Assembly (NCBI GenBank): GCA_036495425.1 | Contig: DASXMW010000117.1 | Span: 1 to 28,709 of the forward strand | Length of the DNA stretch: 28,709 nucleotides | Source: Bog-532 sp036495425 | GTDB lineage: Bacteria; Actinomycetota; Actinomycetes; Streptosporangiales; Streptosporangiaceae | Reading direction: 5' to 3' | Shown: positions 23,611 to 28,709 of the stretch, piece by piece | Position numbering within the stretch: position 1 is the first letter of the stretch | Layout: each line of letters starts with the position of its first letter | Position numbers and translations under genes: made by a program | Notes under the pieces: generated by a model | The model's input: the letters and a program-made list of their open reading frames with translations, nothing else | The model's database searches: none | What the model was told of the DNA's origin: nothing

Positions 23611-24240
23611 CTACGAGGCCAGCAGCAGCCGCCGCAGCGCGGGCGTTGAGGTGAACTGGACGGCCGCGATCCCGGCCGCGCGGGCGCCCTCGACGTTGGC
23701 CGCGACGTCGTCGATGAACAGGCAGTCCCGGGCGGCGACCCCGAACCGGCGCAGGGCCAGGTCGAAGATGGCCCGGTCGGGTTTGCAGATCCCTTCGAAG
23801 CTGGACACGATCACGTCCTTGAAGCAGCTCAGCACGGGGAACATGGCCAGGGTGAGCGGCCACACCTCGCCGTTGAAGTTGGTGATCGCGAACAGCTCGC
23901 GGCCATCGGCGGCCAGGTCGGCCAGCAGTTCGGCCGCGCCGGGAATCAGGCCGCCCAGCATCTCCGGCCACCGGTCCCAGTAGGCGTGGATCAGGGCCGC
24001 GTGCTCGGGATGCTCGGCGCTGAGTTCCGCGACCGCGTCGGCGGCCGGCTTGCCCGCGTCCATCTCGGCGTTCCACCGCGGCGAGCACACCTCGGCCAGG
24101 AACCGCTCGCGCTCGGCCTCGTGCGGGATCAGCGCGCGGAACAGGTGGCGGGGGTTCCAGTCCAGCACCACCCCGCCCAGGTCGAAGATGAGCACGGGGC
24201 GGGATCCGAGCCAGGCTGGATCGTCCTCGGTAGAGGGCAT
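23611..24240 (-). CDS. HAD-superfamily IA hydrolase (YihX-like phosphatase)
   Basis: This is a soluble phosphatase of 209 aa. HAD motifs: I, IFDLGGVVLDWN with nucleophile Asp20 (DxG as in YihX-like proteins, lacking the second Asp of classical phosphatases); II, AITNFNGE; III, the Lys in GICKPDRAIF; IV, LFIDDVAANVEGA. The helical cap lies between motifs I and II (RHLFRALIPHEAERERFL, in part). YihX of E. coli acts on glucose-1-phosphate, but the substrate here is unknown. ATG 24240 shares one base with the cobQ stop (TGATG), so it is translated with the cobalamin genes. This raises the possibility of a role in cobalamin precursor dephosphorylation, but no sequence feature shows it. Confidence 0.85.
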   Translation of the reverse strand: MPSTEDDPAWLGSRPVLIFDLGGVVLDWNPRHLFRALIPHEAERERFLAEVCSPRWNAEMDAGKPAADAVAELSAEHPEHAALIHAYWDRWPEMLGGLIPGAAELLADLAADGRELFAITNFNGEVWPLTLAMFPVLSCFKDVIVSSFEGICKPDRAIFDLALRRFGVAARDCLFIDDVAANVEGARAAGIAAVQFTSTPALRRLLLAS

Positions 24241-25868
24241 CAGACTCCCTTGCTGGCGGGGGGGCCGGCTGGTGTGCTGGCGCGGGGGCCGGCCGGTGTG
24301 CTGGCGGGGGGGCCGGCTGGGGGCAGGATGGGCAGGCCGTCCGGTGGGCCGCCGGAGATCAGCTTCTTCAGCGCCGCGGTGTCCAGGTGGCCGGCGACCA
24401 GGTCGCCGAGGCGGTCCAGGCGGGCTTCCCGCAGGGCGGCGAAGTCGGTGTCGGGGGCGGGCACGAAATCCCGTTGGGCCCGCCCGGCCACCTCGGCCAG
24501 GAACGTGCGCCGGAACTCGTCGTTCTCCAGCGTGCCGTGCCAGCTGGTCCCCCACACCGCGCCGCCGGGACCGCCGCGGCCGCCGTCGAGGAACCGCTCG
24601 TCAAACGGTCCTTCGTTGTGAATGACGCCGTGGTGGATCTCGTAGCCCGCCACCGCGGCGCCCAGGGCCTGGCCTTCGGGGCGACCCAGCATCTTTCGGG
24701 GTCCGAATTCGACCCGGGTCGGCAGCAGGCCGAGCCCGGCGACCAGGCCGGCCCGGGACTCGATCCGGTCGTCGATCTCGCGGGCCAGCATCTGGTAGCC
24801 GCCGCAGATGCCGAGTACGGGGCGGCCATTCCGGGCGCGCTCCTGAATGGCGGTGGCCAGCCCGCGCTGGCGGAGCCAGCCCAGGTCGGAGACGGTGGCC
24901 CGGGTGCCGGGCAGGATGACCAGGTCGGCGTCGGCCAGTTCGGCGGGCTCGGTGGCCAGGCGGATGAGGACCCCGGGCTCGGCGGCCAGGGCGTCGATGT
25001 CAGTGAAGTTGCTGATGCGTGGGAACCGGACCACGCTGACGCGGAGGACGTCGGTGCCGCGTGGGGCTGTTGGGGCGGTCGAGGCTTCCGAGGCACTTGA
25101 GGTGCCTGAGGTGCCTGAGGCGCCTGAGGTGCCTGAGGTGAGGCGGCTGAGGGCCAGGGAGTCTTCGGCGTCGAGGTCGAGGCCTTCGGTCCACGGGAGG
25201 ACGCCGAGCAGGGGGCGGCCGGTGAGCTGCTCCAGCATGACGTTGCCGCTGGCCAGCAGCTCCGGGGCGCCGCGGAATTTGTTGATCACGAAGCCCGAGA
25301 CCAGTTCCTGGTCGGCGGGCGGCATCAGGGCCAGCGTGCCGTACATGGCGGCGAACACCCCGCCCCGGTCGATGTCGCCGACCACGATGACCGGCAGCCG
25401 GGCCGCGGTGGCCAGGCCCATATTGGCCACATCGGTGCCCCGCAGATTGATCTCGGCCGGACTGCCCGCGCCCTCACAGATCACCACGTCGAAGGTCTGT
25501 CGCAGGCGGTCCAGACTGGCCAGGGACACGTCCCGCAACTCGGCCGACATGGACCGGTAGGACAGGGCGTCGGCTTCGGCCGCGGGCTGGCCGAGCACCA
25601 CGACCTGGCTGCGCCGGTCGCTGCCCGGCTTGAGCAGCACCGGGTTCATGTCGGCGGTGGGCTCGATCCCGGCCGCGGCCGCCTGCATGACCTGGGCCCG
25701 GCCGATCTCGGCCCCGCCCGGGGTGACGAACGAGTTCAGCGACATGTTCTGGGCCTTGAACGGCGCGACCCGCAAGCCCTGCCGGGCCAGCCACCGGCAC
25801 AGGCCCGCGACCAGCACGCTCTTGCCCGCGTCGGAGTTGGTCCCGGCGACGAGAAGGGCGCCTTTCAC
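24240..25868 (-). CDS. cobQ: Cobyric acid synthase (adenosylcobyrate amidotransferase)
   Basis: CobQ amidates side chains b, d, e and g of adenosylcobyrinic a,c-diamide using glutamine and ATP. The N-terminal dethiobiotin-synthetase-like domain opens LLVAGTNSDAGKSVLVAGLC (P-loop), then FKAQNMSLNSFVTPGGAEIG, ADMNPVLLKPGSD, VICEGAGSPAEINLRG and VGDIDRGGVFAA. The C-terminal glutaminase domain has ILPGTRATVSDL, nucleophile Cys355 (GICGGYQML) and YEIHHG. The start is GTG 25868, overlapping the cobD stop by 4 nt. Two low-complexity expansions are present: a Gly-Thr-Ser linker between the domains (DNA repeat 25090-25143) and a Pro/Ala-rich tail (DNA repeat 24253-24324). At 542 aa it is longer than usual (about 490-510) because of them. 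Confidence 0.95.
   Translation of the reverse strand: MKGALLVAGTNSDAGKSVLVAGLCRWLARQGLRVAPFKAQNMSLNSFVTPGGAEIGRAQVMQAAAAGIEPTADMNPVLLKPGSDRRSQVVVLGQPAAEADALSYRSMSAELRDVSLASLDRLRQTFDVVICEGAGSPAEINLRGTDVANMGLATAARLPVIVVGDIDRGGVFAAMYGTLALMPPADQELVSGFVINKFRGAPELLASGNVMLEQLTGRPLLGVLPWTEGLDLDAEDSLALSRLTSGTSGASGTSGTSSASEASTAPTAPRGTDVLRVSVVRFPRISNFTDIDALAAEPGVLIRLATEPAELADADLVILPGTRATVSDLGWLRQRGLATAIQERARNGRPVLGICGGYQMLAREIDDRIESRAGLVAGLGLLPTRVEFGPRKMLGRPEGQALGAAVAGYEIHHGVIHNEGPFDERFLDGGRGGPGGAVWGTSWHGTLENDEFRRTFLAEVAGRAQRDFVPAPDTDFAALREARLDRLGDLVAGHLDTAALKKLISGGPPDGLPILPPAGPPASTPAGPRASTPAGPPASKGV
24253..24324. repeat. Three 24-bp tandem repeats at the 3' end of cobQ
   Basis: Units start at 24253, 24277 and 24301 (each beginning CTGGCG), nearly identical. 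Each encodes eight residues of the Pro/Ala/Gly-rich tail (PPASTPAG-like). The repeat length is a multiple of three, so copy-number changes keep the frame. Confidence 0.85.
25090..25143. repeat. Six 9-bp tandem repeats in the cobQ interdomain linker
   Basis: GAGGTGCCT-like units occur at 25090, 25099, 25108, 25117, 25126 and 25135. Three are identical and the others differ by one to a few bases. Read on the minus strand they encode the Gly-Thr-Ser linker between the synthetase and glutaminase domains of CobQ. Confidence 0.85.
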
Positions 25869-26944
25869 CGCGGCTCCCGGCTGGGCATGAGCGCCGCGGC
25901 GGCGCCCAGGGCGGTGGCGGCCAGGGTCACGGCCAGGCACAGCCGCTGGGCCCGGCGGACGTCGGCCGGTTCCGGTGGGCGGCCGTCGCCCAGTTCGGGC
26001 CGGTGCTCAGTGACCCCGTGGTACTGGCTGGCCCCGCCCAGCCGCAGCCCGAGCGCGCCCGCGAACGCGGCCTCGGGGCGGCCCGCGTTGGGGCTTGGGT
26101 GGCGGCCGCCGTCGCGGCGGGCCGTCCGCCAGGCCCGGGCCGGATCGCCGCCGGCCAGCGGGGCGCAGACCGCGGCCAGGCCCGCGGTCAGCCGGGCCGG
26201 GGCCCAGTTGAGCACGTCGTCCAGCCGGGCCGAGGCCCAGCCGAACCTGGCGTAGCGCTCTGACTTGTAGCCGACCATGGCGTCCAGGGTGTTCACCGCC
26301 CGGTACACGGCCAGCCCGGGCAGTCCGGCCAGCGCGCCCCAGACCAGCGGCCCGACCACGGCGTCGCTGGTGTTCTCGGCCACCGACTCGACCACGGCGC
26401 GGGCGATCTCCTTGGGCCCGAGGTCCCGGGGATCACGGCTGCACAGGGAGGAGAGCTGAGTCCGGGCCAGGGCCAGATCCTGCTGGTCCAGGGCCGCCGC
26501 CGTTTTCCCGGCTTCGGACCGGAGCGAACGGCCACCGGTGACGGCCCAGACCGTGATCGCGACCGCGGTGCCGCGGGCCAGCGGGCGGCCGCGGGTCAGG
26601 CGGCTGGCGGCCGCGGCCGGAGCGGCGGCCAGCAGGACACCGGCCGCGGTGAACAGGGCGCCGCGGGTGCGGTCGTCGGCGTGGGCGCGGCGTTCCAGCG
26701 CGGCGGCGGCCCGGCCGAACGCCGCCACCGGGTGACCCCGGCGCGGATCGCCGAGCAGGCTGTCCAGCGCCACCCCGGCCAGCAGGCCACCGGCCAGGGC
26801 CAGGTCGGGGCGGCGGCCGGGCCGGCTAGACCGGCTGGACCGGCTTCGCCGATGGGGGCGGCCCGGGAGGCTGACGCCGGCGCTTCTTGCTGTTATCAGA
26901 CGGGTCGGCCACGCAACGGCGCGGGGCGGCCGGATCGAGGTCAC
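25865..26944 (-). CDS. cobD: Adenosylcobinamide-phosphate synthase (CobD/CbiB), membrane protein
   Basis: CobD/CbiB attaches the aminopropanol (phosphate) arm to adenosylcobyric acid. Family motifs: DSLLGDPRRGHPVAAFGR, AVVESVAENTSDAVVGPL, YRAVNTLDAMVGYKSERY, FGWASARLDDVLNWAPARL and HPSPNAGRPEAAFAGALG. Hydrophobic segments (around residues 50-65, 100-115, 125-140 and the C-terminal LAVTLAATALGAAAAL) fit an inner-membrane protein. The family normally starts near LALAGGLLAG; the first 48 residues here are a basic Arg/Ser-rich extension. GTG 26944 is the only likely start, and TAGTGT 6 nt upstream suggests a leaderless mRNA. It overlaps cobQ by 4 nt. Confidence 0.9.
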   Translation of the reverse strand: MTSIRPPRAVAWPTRLITARSAGVSLPGRPHRRSRSSRSSRPGRRPDLALAGGLLAGVALDSLLGDPRRGHPVAAFGRAAAALERRAHADDRTRGALFTAAGVLLAAAPAAAASRLTRGRPLARGTAVAITVWAVTGGRSLRSEAGKTAAALDQQDLALARTQLSSLCSRDPRDLGPKEIARAVVESVAENTSDAVVGPLVWGALAGLPGLAVYRAVNTLDAMVGYKSERYARFGWASARLDDVLNWAPARLTAGLAAVCAPLAGGDPARAWRTARRDGGRHPSPNAGRPEAAFAGALGLRLGGASQYHGVTEHRPELGDGRPPEPADVRRAQRLCLAVTLAATALGAAAALMPSREPR

Positions 26945-26950
26945 GGTCCG

Positions 26951-26956
26951 ACACTA
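26951..26956 (-). promoter_or_regulatory. -10 element for a leaderless cobD transcript
   Basis: TAGTGT (TANNNT type) ends 6 nt before the cobD GTG, so transcription would begin at the start codon itself; no ribosome binding site is present. It overlaps the last codons of the upstream kinase gene. A -35 element was not identified. Confidence 0.45.
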
Positions 26957-28684
26957 GGCGAGGGCGCGGCCTGCGTCTGGCCCGGGTAAGCGCTGGCGGC
27001 GCAGCCTCTCGTCGATCTCGGGCCGGCAGTCTTCCATCCAGGCGGCCGAGCGCAGCAGGCGCTCCGCCACCCCGGCTTCCAGCATCCGGGCCCAGGCCCC
27101 ACCGTGCCGCAGGGCCCGCGCGGTGATCGTGCTCCGTGACCGGCGCATCCAGCGGACCGCGACCGGCACCAGCCGGGCCCGGTCGGCGTAGGACAGCCCG
27201 TAGGCCTGGCAGAACACCGCGATCCGGCCCGGCACGTCCACGTCGGCGAAGGCCGGATCCCGGTCGCCGGGCGCGGCCAGCGGGGCCCAGTAGCGCAGGG
27301 TCTGGATGATGTCGACCAGCCGGGTGCCGGGCCGGGCCAGGTCGAAGTCGATCAGCGCGTACGGCTCCGGACCGTCCGGCCCCGGCCGGAAGATCACGTT
27401 CTCCAGGTTGATGTCGCAGTGACAGACCAGCTCGGGCGGCCCGTCCACCAGCGAAGTGACCTCACCGTCCCACCGCGCCCACCTTGGCGCTTCGAACCCC
27501 ACCACCGCCTGGTGGTACCGCAGCTGAAGCTCGGCCAGCCGGGTCAGCGTGGCCTCGGACAGGGCGTAGGCGGGCAGCGGCCGGTGCGGCACCTCGCCCG
27601 GCAGGTAGGTCAGCACTTCCCGGTTCTGGGCGTCGAGGCCGAGGACCCGCGGGGCGCCATCGAAGCCGACGGCTTCCAGGTGGCGGAGGAGCGCGTGCAC
27701 GGCCGGGGTGTGCGGGCGGGCCGGGCGGCGGACGGTCCGGCCCACCCGGACCACACCGTCGGTCATGTCGCCGCCGAGCAGGGGGACTTCCAGGTGACTG
27801 AGGCTGGCGCAGGCGCCCGAGTTGTCGGGGTCGCTGGGGGTTTCCGGTGCTGGCGGGTCGGCTGGAGCGCCGGCGGGGAGACAGGCGTCCTCTGGAGGAC
27901 ATGGGCCGCCCCAGGTGGCCGGCATGCCCTGCTCCTCACCCGGATACCCCCAGAACCGGAGGCCACCGCCACGATCTCTTATTCCGTATCCATAATCCGG
28001 CAGGGCCCGGATGGCCTGCGCGTATTCGGCCGGCGGCCAACCCCGCTCGATCAGGCGGCTGGCGTAATCGAGGACGATGGCGGCCCGCCCGGCGTTCGCT
28101 GGGCTGCTGAGCGGGACGTTTGCGGATTCGGGACCGCTGGGCTGCTGACCATTGGCCTGGTTGCCACTGGCCTGGTTGGCACTGGTCTGGGGCTGGCGGA
28201 CGTTGAGGTGGTCCCCATTCGGATGCGCCCGGCAGATTCCGGCCTCGCCCAAGCCGACGCCGCCCTTCTCCGCAAACGGGGTCGCCCGTGCAGCGCTGAT
28301 GGTTTGTGTTCGAGTATCGCGAATACTGGTGATGGTCTTGCCGGGCAAACCTTCGACGTAGGCCGGGACCCGCATGGCCGGGACGGCCCAGCCGAGCGGG
28401 GCGCTGGCCGTACCGTCATAGCCCGGCGCGGCGTCGCCCGGGCCGGATCTGCCTTCGATGCCGCAGCTGACGCCTCCGTTAGCGCCGCAGGCCGCGCCGC
28501 CATTCGTTCCCCGGTTCGCGCCGCAGCCCGCGTCCCCGTCCGCGCCGCAGCTGACGCCCCCGTCCGCGCCGCAGGCCGCGTCCCTGCTCGCGCCGCAGGC
28601 CGCGGCACCAGCCCGGTTGCTATCGGTCCGGGTCTCCTGACCGGAAGTGCAGTCCGTAATAGGAGGTTCCTTCCCGAAAGTCAT
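26954..28684 (-). CDS. APH-family phosphotransferase with long Cys-repeat N-terminal extension
   Basis: The C-terminal part (about residues 304-560) is an aminoglycoside-phosphotransferase/choline-kinase-fold enzyme: EVPLLGGDMTDGVVRVG, the catalytic loop HCDINLEN (His422, Asp424, Asn429) and the metal-binding LIDFDLA (Asp446). Its substrate is unknown. The N-terminal 300 residues are unusual: residues 25-80 are six Cys-Gly octapeptide repeats (Cys30, 38, 46, 54, 66, 74), then an Asn/Gln-rich linker, then a protein-like segment (LIERGWPPAEYAQAIRALPD, residues about 190-210) containing rare codons ATA and AGA nearby. ATG 28684 has no ribosome binding site but has a TATCGT 8 nt upstream, suiting a leaderless mRNA. 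An in-frame ATG at 27925 has GAGGAG 6 nt upstream and would give a normal-sized 323-residue kinase. Both forms may exist. It lies 9 nt before cobD. Confidence 0.7.
   Translation of the reverse strand: MTFGKEPPITDCTSGQETRTDSNRAGAAACGASRDAACGADGGVSCGADGDAGCGANRGTNGGAACGANGGVSCGIEGRSGPGDAAPGYDGTASAPLGWAVPAMRVPAYVEGLPGKTITSIRDTRTQTISAARATPFAEKGGVGLGEAGICRAHPNGDHLNVRQPQTSANQASGNQANGQQPSGPESANVPLSSPANAGRAAIVLDYASRLIERGWPPAEYAQAIRALPDYGYGIRDRGGGLRFWGYPGEEQGMPATWGGPCPPEDACLPAGAPADPPAPETPSDPDNSGACASLSHLEVPLLGGDMTDGVVRVGRTVRRPARPHTPAVHALLRHLEAVGFDGAPRVLGLDAQNREVLTYLPGEVPHRPLPAYALSEATLTRLAELQLRYHQAVVGFEAPRWARWDGEVTSLVDGPPELVCHCDINLENVIFRPGPDGPEPYALIDFDLARPGTRLVDIIQTLRYWAPLAAPGDRDPAFADVDVPGRIAVFCQAYGLSYADRARLVPVAVRWMRRSRSTITARALRHGGAWARMLEAGVAERLLRSAAWMEDCRPEIDERLRRQRLPGPDAGRALA
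28455..28612. repeat. 24-bp minisatellite encoding Cys-Gly octapeptides
   Basis: The core GCCGCAG recurs at 28460, 28484, 28520, 28544, 28568 and 28592: spacings 24, 36, 24, 24 and 24 bp (36 is one and a half units). Read on the minus strand each unit gives one Cys-Gly octapeptide of the kinase's N-terminus. Spacing in multiples of three keeps the frame. The plus strand is also open across it, which is expected for such a repeat and is not evidence of a gene. Confidence 0.85.
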
Positions 28685-28709
28685 AAAAAGTGACGATAAA
28701 CGGTTACCG

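Noticed and set aside
28458..28640. Plus-strand open frame with a Pro-Gln repeat
   Set aside because: It is the complement of the 24-bp minisatellite in the kinase gene; no start signal and no recognisable product.
26945..28709. Cobalamin riboswitch upstream of the cob genes
   Set aside because: No B12-box or riboswitch-like fold was recognised before cobD, and the cobD start appears leaderless; upstream of the kinase the window ends.

Overview
The window is chromosomal DNA from a high-GC, GTG-start-rich actinomycete. Three things point to a filamentous (sporulating-type) member of the Actinomycetota: an actinobacterial integration host factor (mIHF), a BldD developmental regulator, and the order bldD - pyrR-pyrB-pyrC-carA-carB-pyrK-pyrD-pyrF - mihF - gmk - rpoZ - coaBC, which I know from this phylum. 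A class-I (short) orotidylate decarboxylase, and carA following pyrC with no gene between them, argue against Streptomyces or Mycobacterium. Streptosporangiales/Thermomonosporaceae-like lineages fit better, but this placement is inference from memory.

Layout. 1-2297 (minus): coaBC (cut by the window edge), rpoZ, gmk and mihF. 2298-3033: a gene-free spacer, clearly AT-richer than its surroundings, with repeats and a 16-bp palindrome. 3034-13653 (minus): all enzymes of de novo UMP synthesis with the regulator PyrR first. Most junctions overlap by 1-11 nt; the exception is a 373-nt gap before pyrF. A PyrR-type RNA hairpin sits directly against the pyrR ribosome binding site. 13654-14134: a divergent control region holding a perfect CRP-type palindrome, BldD-like boxes and a good bldD promoter. 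14135-14714: bldD and its terminator. 14744-15259 (minus): a SAV_6107-type HEPN protein. 15260-15976: gene-free. 15977-19533 (plus): an exported family-2 glycoside hydrolase and an SsuD-like flavin monooxygenase, closed by a 19-bp perfect hairpin. 19771-20694 (minus): an Fe(II)/2-oxoglutarate dioxygenase resembling the Rv3406 alkyl sulfatase. 20872-21435 (plus): a GNAT acetyltransferase. 21418-28684 (minus): two tight groups, ohr-thiE-metF and kinase-cobD-cobQ-HAD phosphatase.

How the genes fit together. The pyr block carries bicarbonate, glutamine and aspartate to UMP. gmk, rpoZ and coaBC supply nucleotide, RNA polymerase and CoA functions. The SsuD-like and Rv3406-like enzymes both release inorganic sulfur from organosulfur compounds. 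cobQ/cobD (cobalamin), metF (methyl-tetrahydrofolate) and thiE (thiamine) make a cofactor and one-carbon neighbourhood that could feed B12-dependent methionine synthesis.

Most notable points: (i) BldD carries Leu instead of Arg at position 114 of its c-di-GMP-binding motif; (ii) the terminal phosphotransferase has a long N-terminal extension with six Cys-Gly octapeptide repeats and a possible internal start; (iii) the bldD/pyrR control region is rich in recognisable sites; (iv) the spacer upstream of mihF is structured and AT-rich. No rRNA, tRNA, CRISPR array, insertion sequence or prophage gene was seen.
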